A stretch of 64,000 nt of DNA from positions 751,001 to 815,000 of the forward strand of contig NZ_CP162487.1 in the NCBI RefSeq assembly GCF_041240605.1, written 5' to 3'. The translations under genes were made by a program, and so were the position numbers. The notes under the pieces were generated by a model. That model ran no database searches. It was not told the origin of the DNA and worked only from the letters and a program-made list of their open reading frames with translations. Origin of the DNA: Xanthomonas sp. DAR 80977 (GTDB taxonomy: Bacteria > Pseudomonadota > Gammaproteobacteria > Xanthomonadales > Xanthomonadaceae). Of this stretch, positions 18,055 to 28,100 are shown one piece after another; the stretch's first letter is position 1; each line of letters begins with the position of its first letter.

Positions 18055-18525
18055 ATGAGCCGAGCGAACCGTCAGCAGCCGCAACTCCCCGCGCAGAAGT
18101 GGTGGCAGACGCTGTCGTTCAAGCGTGCCGCCGCCGAGGTGTCGGCGGTGCTGGTGCTGGTCGGCGGCACCTACGGCTTCGTGCAATACGTGGAGGTCAA
18201 GCCGCTGGAGCGGCGCCTGGCCGAAGCGCAGGCCGCCGCATGCAAGCCGGCGTCCAGTTCGCCATTGGTCGAGTTCGGCCTGTTGCCGGGCGACAGCCGC
18301 GTGCTCTGGGATGGCGCGCTGACGGTGACCAATGCGACGCGCGGCACGGATGGCACGAAGACGCGGCTGCGGGCGACGCCGCGCGAAGGTGCGCCGGTCG
18401 AGCGCGCAGGGCTGTCGCCGGGCGACAGCTTCGACGTGCCGGTCTCTGGACAGGGCACCTATCGGATCTACCTGAAACGCAGCACGGCCGACTTCATCGA
18501 AGGGTCTGTGCTGCATCGTCCGTGA
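18055..18525 (+). CDS. hypothetical membrane-anchored protein
   Basis: A 156-aa protein of no family I recognise. After about 27 polar residues there is one hydrophobic helix (AEVSAVLVLVGGTYGFVQYV, about residues 28-47), then a short helical stretch with LERRLAEAQAAA and a C-terminal beta-rich domain (LVEFGLLPGDSRVLWDGALT, YRIYLKRSTADFIEGSVLHR). The helix plus downstream domain suggests a bitopic inner-membrane protein with a periplasmic part. The ATG at 18055 is preferred over earlier in-frame codons because upstream sequence lacks coding character. It converges on the SnoaL-like gene, with 54 bp between the ends. Confidence 0.6.
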   Translation: MSRANRQQPQLPAQKWWQTLSFKRAAAEVSAVLVLVGGTYGFVQYVEVKPLERRLAEAQAAACKPASSSPLVEFGLLPGDSRVLWDGALTVTNATRGTDGTKTRLRATPREGAPVERAGLSPGDSFDVPVSGQGTYRIYLKRSTADFIEGSVLHRP

Positions 18526-18579
18526 GTGCCGTCCGCGATGGCGCCGCGCGCAGCGGCGTCGCGGTGTCGCCGCTGTCGC

Positions 18580-19332
18580 TCACTGTGCGGTCGCGGTCTC
18601 GACGACGGCACCGTTCTCGTACACGGTCAGCTCGCGCACGCGTCCAGCCGCCGCCGGCGCGAACACGAAGCGCAGGTCGCGTTCCTCGGCGAAGAAGCGC
18701 GTCGGCGCTTCGGCGCGCAGGGTCACGACGAGCGCGCCGGCGCTGAGCGTCAGGTGGTCGCCTTGCACGGCGACGCGGATGTCGCCGACGCGCTTGCCGA
18801 GGTAGTGGCCGGCGTAGCTGGCCAGGATGCCGGGCGCCAGGGTCAGGTGCGTGGCGGGCGCCACGTACGCCACCGCGCCGTGCGCATAGCTGTAGATGCG
18901 GCGCATGCGCCACTGGCCGTCGACCGCCTGCCACAGAGTGGTGAACTCGGCCTGGCCGTCCAGGCGTTCGGGCTTGCCGTCCCGCTGCACGTGGAAGCGA
19001 TGCGTGCCCGACAGCAGCGCGAAGCCGCCCGCCAGCGGATGGAACTGCAGGCTGTCGGCGACCGCTTCGCGGCGCAGGTGCATCGCCGGGTCGGCGCAGG
19101 GCCCGTCACGCAAGGATTGCAGGACCGCCGGCCTGGACGCGGTCAGGCCGGTCCTGTCGTGGTAGAACTCCACGTCGTCGGTGAGCAGTTCGCCCATCGC
19201 GTGCATGTCGCAGGCGTTGTAGGCCTGCCAGTAGCGCGCTTCGGCGGCGCGCACCGCCGCTTCGTCGTCGGCCGCGGCGGCGGTACCGCCCAGGCCCAGC
19301 AGCGCGAACAGCACGAGATGGCGAAGGCGCAT
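18580..19332 (-). CDS. secreted SnoaL / DUF4440-type (NTF2-like) protein
   Basis: A 250-aa exported protein. The ATG at 19332, with AGGAG at 7 nt, gives a Sec signal peptide (MRLRHLVLFALLGLGGTAAA, cleavage before DDEAA). Residues 24-140 form an NTF2-like domain opening AVRAAEARYWQAYNACDMHA and MGELLTDDVEFYHD, the DUF4440 pattern. A second, beta-rich domain follows (LASYAGHYLGKRVGDIRVAV), resembling the DUF3471-like strand set found after hydrolase or NTF2 domains. Ligand or enzymatic role is unknown; the family mixes isomerases and binding proteins. It is divergent from the histidine kinase gene, sharing a 192-bp promoter region. Confidence 0.8.
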   Translation of the reverse strand: MRLRHLVLFALLGLGGTAAAADDEAAVRAAEARYWQAYNACDMHAMGELLTDDVEFYHDRTGLTASRPAVLQSLRDGPCADPAMHLRREAVADSLQFHPLAGGFALLSGTHRFHVQRDGKPERLDGQAEFTTLWQAVDGQWRMRRIYSYAHGAVAYVAPATHLTLAPGILASYAGHYLGKRVGDIRVAVQGDHLTLSAGALVVTLRAEAPTRFFAEERDLRFVFAPAAAGRVRELTVYENGAVVETATAQ

Positions 19333-19524
19333 GGCGAACTCCTGGAACCGGGCCGCGATTGCAGCGCACTTCCGCGCCCGCCGCGCGTGCGGTACGTCAT
19401 GCGCACGAATGGGCCGGCACGGCTCGCTCGCTCCCCGCGTTCGCGAACGCGTGAAGGATGCGTATGAGTCGCAATCGTCGCATACTGGTTCCCACGCAGG
19501 GGAAGCGAGCGGGAGCGGTCGGCG

Positions 19525-20922
19525 GTGCTGAAACGGGGCGATGGGACGTTCAACCGGTTGCTGCATGGCCCGGCCAGGTGGCTGCGCGCGGTGCCGGTCG
19601 CCGATCCGGTGGATCTGCGCAATGCGCCGATGTTCCAGGTGGTGTTGCTGCTGTTCGGGACCTTGCCCGTCGCTGCGTGGCTGTACCGCGCGATCGCGGT
19701 GGCGGATGCATGGCGTCCCGGCGAACTGACCAGCCTGGCGTTGAGCATGCTGTTCAGCGCGGTCGCGCTGCTGGGCGTGGTCTTGATCCGTTTTGGCCGG
19801 TTCCGCTGGGCCGCCTACCAGACGCTGTGCGTGTTCGCGATCTCGGTCCTGGCGAGTTATGCCGCCAGCGGTTTCGGTGGGCAGCGTTTCGAGCAGCCGG
19901 TGCTGGTGGTGCCGATGGCGATCGCCGCGCTGGCGGTGGGGCGGCCGGCGTTGTGGATGATGTTCGCCGTCGTCGCGCTGTCGTTCGCGCTCGGAACCTA
20001 TGTGGACATCGGCAACGGCGAGCCGAACGACTTCATCGGCGATGCCGTGATCAGCGGCGTCATCTTCCTGCTGATCGCGGTGGTGCTGGACCGCACGTCG
20101 GCCGCGTTGCGGCAGAGCCTGCGCGATGCGCAGGCGCGCGCCGAGCAGCTCGGCGTCGCGCACGACACGCTGCAGCGCGAAGTGGCGGAGCGGCAGCGGG
20201 TCGAAGAGCAACTGGTGAACGCCAAGAAGGTGGAGGCCGTGGCGCGGTTGGCCGCCGGCCTCAACCACGATTTCAACCATCTGCTGAGCCTGGTGCTGGG
20301 CTATGCGCGGCAGGGGCGCCGCGCCAGCGATGCGCAGGCGATCGGTGCCGCGTTCGATGGCGTCGAGTCGGCGGCCAGGCGCGCCACCGCGGTCAGCGGG
20401 AAATTGCTCAGCTTCAGCCGCCAGGACGAGACCCAGGCCGAGGCGCTGGATCTCGGCGAACTGGTGGCGACGCTGCAGCCGCTGCTGAAGCAGGCGCTCA
20501 AGCCGGGCATCGCGCTCGACGTCCAGGTGCCGACCGGGCTGCAGGTGCATTTCGACCGGCACCAGCTGGAGCTGATCCTGCTCAACCTGGTCGCCAACGC
20601 CGACGACGCGATGGAGCACGGCGGGACGGTGACCTTGCACGGCCGGCGCGTGGGCGGCGAAGCCTGGCTGCAGTGCCGCGATACCGGCCCGGGCATTCCC
20701 ACGGAGCTGCACGACAGGATCTTCGAGCCGTTCTTCACCACCAAGCCGGCCGGCCAGGGCACCGGGCTCGGCCTGGCGATGGCGAACGGGCTGATGCAGC
20801 GGCATGGCGCGCGCATCTGGATCGACGCCGAGACCGGTGCCGGCGCCGCGTTCGTGCTGAGCTTTCCGCACGAGCATGCGCAGCCGCCTGCGCTGGCGGG
20901 CGCGAATGGTGGGCAGGACTAG
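19525..20922 (+). CDS. membrane sensor histidine kinase
   Basis: A 465-aa sensor kinase. The N-terminal half has about five hydrophobic helices (residues 36-190), followed by a coiled linker (LRDAQARAEQLGVAHDTLQR). The phospho-acceptor is His248 in LAAGLNHDFNHLLSLVLGYA, an N-H-D-F-N variant typical of hybrid-type HWE-free kinases. The ATPase domain shows the N box (LVANADDAMEHGG), DTGPGIP and FFTTKPAGQGTGLGLAMANG. The best start is GTG at 19525 with GGGAG upstream; the next in-frame ATG is at 19630. The stop lies 9 bp before the response regulator gene, which is the likely partner. The signal sensed is unknown. Confidence 0.86.
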   Translation: MLKRGDGTFNRLLHGPARWLRAVPVADPVDLRNAPMFQVVLLLFGTLPVAAWLYRAIAVADAWRPGELTSLALSMLFSAVALLGVVLIRFGRFRWAAYQTLCVFAISVLASYAASGFGGQRFEQPVLVVPMAIAALAVGRPALWMMFAVVALSFALGTYVDIGNGEPNDFIGDAVISGVIFLLIAVVLDRTSAALRQSLRDAQARAEQLGVAHDTLQREVAERQRVEEQLVNAKKVEAVARLAAGLNHDFNHLLSLVLGYARQGRRASDAQAIGAAFDGVESAARRATAVSGKLLSFSRQDETQAEALDLGELVATLQPLLKQALKPGIALDVQVPTGLQVHFDRHQLELILLNLVANADDAMEHGGTVTLHGRRVGGEAWLQCRDTGPGIPTELHDRIFEPFFTTKPAGQGTGLGLAMANGLMQRHGARIWIDAETGAGAAFVLSFPHEHAQPPALAGANGGQD

Positions 20923-20931
20923 CCGCGTGGC

Positions 20932-21711
20932 ATGCGTTCGCCGCTTGCAACGCGCAGCGCGTCCATCGCCGCCGCCATCCAGGACCCGCCGGCGATGACC
21001 GCGTCGCAGGGCCTGGTGCTGGCCGGAGTGCGGATCGCGGTGGTCGAGGACGACGCCGAACTGCGCGCGATCATCGTCGAGGAACTGGGCCATGAGGGCG
21101 CGCAGGTGCTCGGGTTCGGCAGCGCCGAGGCGCTGTACCGGCACCTGCTCGGCGATACCTGCGATCTGGTGGTGCTGGATGTCGGGCTGCCGGGCGAAGA
21201 CGGCTATTCGGTGGCGCGCTATCTGCGGCAGATCGCTCCGCAGGCGGGCATCGTGATGCTCACCGGCCGCGGCGCGAACACCGACATGACCCGCGGCCTG
21301 CTGCAGGGCGCGGACATGTACCTGGTCAAGCCGCTGGACGTGGAACTGCTGATCGCAGCACTGGCCAACCTGCGCCGGCGCCTGCAGCCTGCCGCGCCGC
21401 CACAGGCGCCGCCCGTGCAGGACTGGCGGCTGAGCGACGACGGTTGGACGCTGTGCTCGCCGGCGCAGCGCGCGCTGGCGCTGACCGAGGCCGAGCGCGG
21501 CCTGCTCAGGGCGCTGTTCGCGCAGCGCGGCGCACCGGTGGATCGCGACACGCTGATCGCGGCGGTCACCGATGCGCCGTGGGATTTCGATCCGCATCGC
21601 CTGGAAGTGCTGGTGCATCGGTTGCGCGCACGCGTGACCGCCGCCACCGATGCGGCGCTGCCGCTGCGCGCGGTGCGCGGGCAGGGCTACCTGCTGGGCG
21701 ATACCGCCTAG
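20932..21711 (+). CDS. response regulator, OmpR/PhoB-like winged helix
   Basis: A two-domain regulator of 259 aa. The receiver has acidic residues IAVVEDDAEL near 36-43, phospho-acceptor Asp83 in LVVLDVGLPGEDG, a Thr in MLTGRG and Lys in LVKPLD. The C-terminal domain is a winged helix (ALTEAERGLLRALFAQRGAP, HRLEVLVHRLRARV, RAVRGQGYLL). It follows the histidine kinase by 9 bp. The ATG at 20932 is used here, but ATG 20995 (MTASQGLVLAG) is also likely, as the receiver only begins after it. The large surface-protein gene starts 402 bp downstream on the same strand and is a possible target. Confidence 0.86.
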   Translation: MRSPLATRSASIAAAIQDPPAMTASQGLVLAGVRIAVVEDDAELRAIIVEELGHEGAQVLGFGSAEALYRHLLGDTCDLVVLDVGLPGEDGYSVARYLRQIAPQAGIVMLTGRGANTDMTRGLLQGADMYLVKPLDVELLIAALANLRRRLQPAAPPQAPPVQDWRLSDDGWTLCSPAQRALALTEAERGLLRALFAQRGAPVDRDTLIAAVTDAPWDFDPHRLEVLVHRLRARVTAATDAALPLRAVRGQGYLLGDTA

Positions 21712-22113
21712 CTGTCCGGCATCCGCATCCGCGGCGGGAGCCGCATGCGGCCGGCTTCCAGGCCGCACGCGGCCCAGGGCGATGCCGCCCATCGCGCCGC
21801 CGATTCGTAGACATCTCGCCGTGTTTCGCGGGCCCTGCCCGCTGCCATGGCCCTGCCGCGGCGCGCCGTGGCCCGCTGCCATTGCCGCTGCGCCATGGCG
21901 TCTCGTTGCGCCTGTGAGCAAGTGAGAGCAAGCGCGAACCGCTGCTACTGACTGCCTGCGCCCGCCTGCGCAGAATCCGCGCCACCACACCGGCAGGTCT
22001 CGCCTGCGCGTTCGGAGTGGGTTCCGATCCAGATCGTCAGCGCGCCCCGCACGGCCCAGGCCCGGGGCGCCGGTTCGTGGGTCCGGCTTGGATGTTTGGG
22101 GAGAGAGAGGCAC
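21712..22113. other. 402-bp leader region upstream of the surface-protein operon
   Basis: No coding frame is supported here. The region must hold the promoter of the 12-kb operon beginning at 22114. It is GC-rich with several self-complementary patches (for example around 21771-21900, with CCATGGCC-type palindromes), but I see no clear -35/-10 pair or known riboswitch. A strong purine-rich ribosome site (GGAGAGAGAGG, about 22100-22110) directly precedes the ATG. Confidence 0.5.
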
Positions 22114-25100
22114 ATGGATCATCTGATGCGCGGCAGCCGTGCGGCTGCGTTGCGGGCGTGGGCGCGTGCTGCCTGCGGACACCACCGGACCACGGCGTCG
22201 TCGGGGCGACGCTTGCGGTTGCTGATGGCCGTGCTGCTGCTGGCCGCGCCTGCGCTGGCCGCCGCCGCGGACCTGCAGATCACCAACCTGTCCGACACCG
22301 GCTACGATCCCACGCCGGCCGGGGGCAGCGTGGTCTACAGCGTCACCGTCGAGAACAGCGCCGCCGATACGGTCAACGACGCGGTGGTGATCTTCGACCT
22401 GCCCGCCGGTGCGCAGGCCGGCACGCCGCTGCCGTCCTACTGCAGCGTGGCCGCCGGCAACGCGCAGCGCGTGGAGTGCCGGGTCGGCACCCTGGTCGGT
22501 ACCTTCTCTTCCAACGGCGCGCCGGTGACCTTCCAGTTGCCGGTGAGCACGGTCGGCCTGGCTCCGGGCACGATCGAGATCCGCGGTGCGATCGGCGTGG
22601 AGCCCGGCCTGCCGGCGGCGAGCACGCCGATCGCGTCGCTGGCCGATGCCGATGCGTTCTTCGCCGGCGACAGCAACGCGGCCAACAACCGCCGCCTGGA
22701 AGCGACCACGCTGGAATCGGCGGGCGACCTGAGCGTGGAGAAGACCGCCACGCCGAACCCGGTCGTCGCCGGCGCCGAGGTCACCTATACCGTCACCGTG
22801 CGCAACGCCGGGCCCAGCGCCTCGGCCGGCTTCAGCGTGGTCGACACCTTGCCGGCCGCGGTGCAGTACGTGGCCAACAGCTTCAGCGGCAGCGGCTGGA
22901 CCTTCAACAGCGGCAGCATGACCGCCACCCACGCCGGCGCGCTGGCCAACGGCGGCAGCAGCAGTTTCACGTTCCGCGCGCGGGTCACCGCCGCCAGCGG
23001 CAACATCGTCAACAGCGCGCGGGTGCAGGCCGGCAGCACGCCCGATCCGCTGCCCGACAACAACACCGGCAGCGTCACCACCACGGTCACCGCCGGCGCC
23101 GACCTGGCGCTGAGCAAGAGCGTCACCCCGTCGCCGGCGATCTCCGGCCAGCCGGTCACCTTCAACATCCAGGTCCGCAACCAGGGCCCCAGCGCGGCGG
23201 TCAACCCGCGTTTCGTCGACAACCTGCCGACCGGGTTCGTGGTCACCGGCGGCACCGCCGCGGCCGGCTGGACCTGCACCGACAGCAACGGCAACGCCAC
23301 CCGCACCTGCGCGTTGAACGGCAGCCTGGCGGTCGGCGCGGTGGTCGATTTCACCATCGAGAGCACGGTGCCGGCGTCGGGCACCAACAGCAGCGGCGAC
23401 GTCACCAACAGCGCCACCGTCAGCGCCGACACGCCCGATGCGAACAACGTCGACAACACCGGCAGCACCACCTTCACCGTGCTCGCCGACGGCGCCGACC
23501 TGTCGCTGCAGAAGACCAAGACGCCGGCGCTGGTGCCGGTGTGGAGCGGCGTCGGCAGCGACCTGGACAGCCGCATGACCAGCAGCATCGTGGTGCGCAA
23601 CCTCGGCCCGCGCGCGGCGACCGGCCAGGTGCAGGCGGTGGATACGCTGGCCAGCGGCGAAGAGCTGCTGCAGCCGGACGGCAGCGTGGCGCAGCCGGGC
23701 GTGGCCTTCGCCAGCGGCGCGTGGACCTGCACCGTGGACCAGGCCTACAGCGGCTCCAGCGTGCAGCACGTGAGCTGCGACCTCGGCGCCGGTTCGCTGC
23801 CGCTGGCGGTGGGCGCGCAGGCGCCGACGCTGCAGCTGCTGACGCGCGCGCGCAGTTCCTCGGCCAACCTGCTCAACAACGCCTGCACCGGCGGTTCCGG
23901 CGGCTCGATCGAGCCGCTGACCGGCAACGGCATCGACCGCGCTCCGGAAACCGGCAACGACTGCTCCGGCGCCGGCACGCGCACCACCGACGAGCGTGCC
24001 GACCTGTCCATCGCCAAGCAGACCAACGGCCCCGGCGCCGCCGACAACGTGCTGGCCGCCAACCAGGACACGCTCAGCTACACCCTGACCGTGACCAACA
24101 ACGGCCCGGACAGCACCACCGGCGTGGTGGTCAACGACACCGTGCCCGGCTTCGTCAGCGGCCGCACCCAGGTCAGCGTGACCACCACCCCGGCCGGCTG
24201 GACCTGCGCCATCAGCGGCGCCTCGGTGATCTGCCGCTCCGGCAGCACCGCGCTGGGCAACGGCGCCAGCGCGCAGATCGTCATCCAGGTCCAGCGCGCG
24301 CTGTTCGACAGCTACAACCAGGCCGCCGGCACCTGCGGCGGCACCGCGATCAGCGGCGCGTTCTGCAACACCGCCGGGGTCGGCATCGATGCGGCCGTGG
24401 CCGGCTCGGTGGGCGAACTCAACGGCAACAACAACCAGGCCTCGGACTGGATCCGCATCGCGCGGGTGGCCAACGTGATCACCAGCGCCAAGACCATTTC
24501 CTCGGGCACGCCCGGCCGCGCCGGCGTCAACACCACCTACGTGATGTCCTACATCAACGACGGCCCGTCGGCGGTGCCCGGGGTGATCTTCCGCGACGTG
24601 TTCACCCTGCCGGCCAACGATTCCGGCTTCGTGCTGGTGTCCGCGCAGCGTACCGGCGCCGGTACCCAGGCCTGTACCGCCACTGCCGGTGCCGGGGTGA
24701 CCGTCACCGCCGACGCCGGCGGCACCTCCTATGCCAACCCGACCGGCGCGCCGGCGCAGGTCAGCATCCAGTGCCCGGCGTTGCCGTCGTTCACCAACCA
24801 GCAGACCGAGAGCCTGCAGGTGGTGATCCGGCCCAACGTCAACAGCGGCAACACCGGCCGCCAGTTCGACAACATCGCCGACTTCGTGGTGGACCTCAAT
24901 GGCGACGGCAACGGCGACGCCACCGCGGGCACCGACAGCGACGGCAACACCTACGACTTCAACACCATCACCAGCGACGACAGCAAGAGCGCGCAGCTGC
25001 CGTTCGAGAGCGGCCAGGTCGACCTGATCACCAACAAGGTGGACACCGGCTTCACCGGCGGCGTGGATCCGCTCGGCTACGACGCGACCAATGCCGCGGC

Positions 25101-28100
25101 GAACCTGATCACCTACCGCATCACCATCCGCAACAACGGCCCGTCGGTCGCCACCGACGTGCACCTGACCGACACCTTCACCCCGCCGTCCGGGCGCACC
25201 GTCACCTTCATCGGCGCCGCGGCCACGCCCACCGGCACCTACGATCCCAGCGCCTGTTCGGTGACCTCCGGCAGCAATCCCACCGTGGGCGCGGTGCAGG
25301 TGCTGGACTGCCTGATGCCCGGCATCGGTTTCAGCACCAATGTCGCCGGCGTGGTCGCCTCCGGCCAGACCAGCACGCTGTACCTGCGCTACCGCTACGA
25401 CACCCCGCCCGGCGCGGCCGGCGACACGGTCAGCAACCTGGCCCAGGCCACGTCGGCCGAGACCGACAGCAACACCGCCAACAACGGCGCCAGCCAGGAA
25501 ACCACGATCCGCGCCTCCGCCGACGTGGGCGTGAGCAAGCACGTGGTCACCACCGCGCCCGATGCCGATCCGGATGCGGCGCTGCCCGCCAACGCCACCT
25601 CGGTGGGCCTGCGCCAGCCGTTCTTCTACGTGATCGACGGCATCAACAACGGTCCCGGCGCGAGCCTGTCGCGCGACCGCAGCGGCAGCAGCCCGCTCAA
25701 CGGCACCGGCACCGTGGTCGCCGACACGCTGCCCGCCGGGCTGGTGGTGGTCGGCCAGGTGACCTGGCAGAAGAAGGGCCCGATCCCGGCCGGCGGCGGC
25801 GGCGAGGTGCCCAACGGCACCGGCACCTGCACCCAGGCCTCGGCCACCTTGAACTGCACCCTCGGCGACGTCACCGTCGGCGGCAAGCTGCGCATCGTGG
25901 TGCCGGTGCGCTGGGATACCTATCCGGGCGCGGCGGGGATCAACAACACCGCGACCATCGCCACCGAACAGGTCGATCGCGTCCCCGCCAACAACACGTC
26001 CACCGTGCCGATCCTGGTCACGCGGGCGTCGCTGGCCGGCACCGTGTTCGAGGACCGCGACCGTGCCGGCGCCAACGGCGGCGTCCGCCAGGGCGGCGAA
26101 CCGGCCATCGCCGGCGTCACCATCGTGCTGACCGGCACCGATGCCTACGGCAATGCGGTCAACCGCAGCACCACCACCGCGGCCGACGGCAGCTACAGCT
26201 TCGGCGACCTGGCCGCGGCCGGCGCGGGCGGCTACACGCTGACCCAGACCCAGCCCGCCGGCTATCGCAACGGCCCGGTGGATCCGCCGGCGGCCGGCGC
26301 CAGCGCGCCGTCGCTGGGCGGCACCTATGCCGCCGGCAGCCCCAACTCGAGCTACACCGCGATCCCGGTCGACGCGGCCGACGCGGCAGTGCGCTACGAC
26401 TTCCCGGAAGTGCGCCGGCCCAGCCTGACCGGCCGGGTCTACGTGGACCTGAACTTCAACAACGTACGCGACGGCGGCGATCCGGCGATCGCCGGCGCCA
26501 CCGTGGAACTGCTCGATGCCACGACCGGCGCCGTGCTCGCCACCACCAGTACCGACGGCAACGGCGCCTACCGCTTCGACGACCTGGATCCGACGCTCAC
26601 CTACAGCGTGCGCGAGCCGCTGCCGAGCGGGCAGTACAGCAACCGTCCCAGCGCGATCAATCCCGGCCAGATCGGCGGCGCGGCGTGCCCGGCCGGCAGC
26701 TGCGTGCCCGGCACCGCGGTGGCCGCGCCCGGCGGCCCGGATGCGGCGACCACCGACCGCATCTCGCAGATCCAGCTGGGCGCGGGCCTGGACGGCACCG
26801 AGTTCAACTTCGGCGAGAACCCCAGCGGCAGCGCGATCCAGGGCCGGGTGTGGCGCGACGACGACAACGACGGCGTGATCGACCCGGCCGAGACCGGCCT
26901 GGCCGACGTGGACGTGGTGCTGACCGGCACCGACCAGAACGGCCAGCCGGTGAACCTGACCACCAAGACCGATGCCAGCGGCAACTACAGCTTCCTCGGC
27001 CTGCTGCCGGGCACCTACACGGTGACCGAACCCACCCAGCCCAGCGGCACCCTCAACGGCAAGACCGTGCCCGGCGACAAGGGCGGCACCGCCACCGGCG
27101 TGGCCACCACGCCGTCGGCGATCGCCAGCATCGTGCTCGGCGCGAACCAGCAGGGCCAGCACTACGACTTCGGCGAAGTGGCGGCGGCGTCGCTGTCCGG
27201 CCGCGTGTACTACGACAACGACGACAACGGCGTGGTCGGCAGCGACGAAACCGGCATCGCCAACGTGCGCGTGGTGCTGAGCGGTACCGACGACCTCGGC
27301 GCCGCGGTGCAGCTGACGGTGCAGACCGACGCGCAGGGCAACTACCGCTTCGAGAACCTGCGTCCGGGCACCTACACCGTGACCGAACCGGAGCAGCCGG
27401 CCGACACCCGCAACGGCGTCACCAGCGCCGGCACCGTCGGCGGCGCCACGCGTGGCGTGGCGACCCCGCGCGAGACCGTGCCGTCGGCGATTTCCGCGGT
27501 GGTGCTGGCGCCGGGCGCGCAGTCGATCGACAACAACTTCGGCGAGATCGCCAACACCCCGGACCTGGTCGTCAGCAAGGTCGCCGACCCGGTCAAGTTC
27601 ACCGTCAACAACACCGCCAGCTACACCATCAGCGTGCGCAACATCGGCCCGCGCCCGACCGTGGGCACGTACCAGGTGCAGGACCGCCTGCCGCCGGGCG
27701 TGACCCTGGCGGCGCTGCCCACCGGCAGCGGCTGGACCTGCAGCGGCGCGGTCGGCGCCGACCGCTTCAGCTGCGACGCCAGCGCGACGATCGCGCCGGC
27801 GCAGACCGCCAGCGCGCGCATCGTGGTGCAGGTCGCGGTCGGCGCGGCGGCGGCGACCGGCAGTCCGGTCAACAACGCGGTGCTGGTGCAGGGCGGCGGC
27901 GAAGACGCCACGCACAGCCCGAGCGCGGCCGAACGCGGCGCCTTCGACGGCGACGTGACCCAGCTGCCGGTGTGCGATCCGGCGATCACCCAGAACGCCT
28001 GCCGCCTGCCGACGCAGGTGCAGCTGGCGGCCTCGGTGTCGGGCACGGTGTGGTTCGACGGCGGCAGCGAGGAGCGCCTGCTCGACGGCGGCGACCAGCG

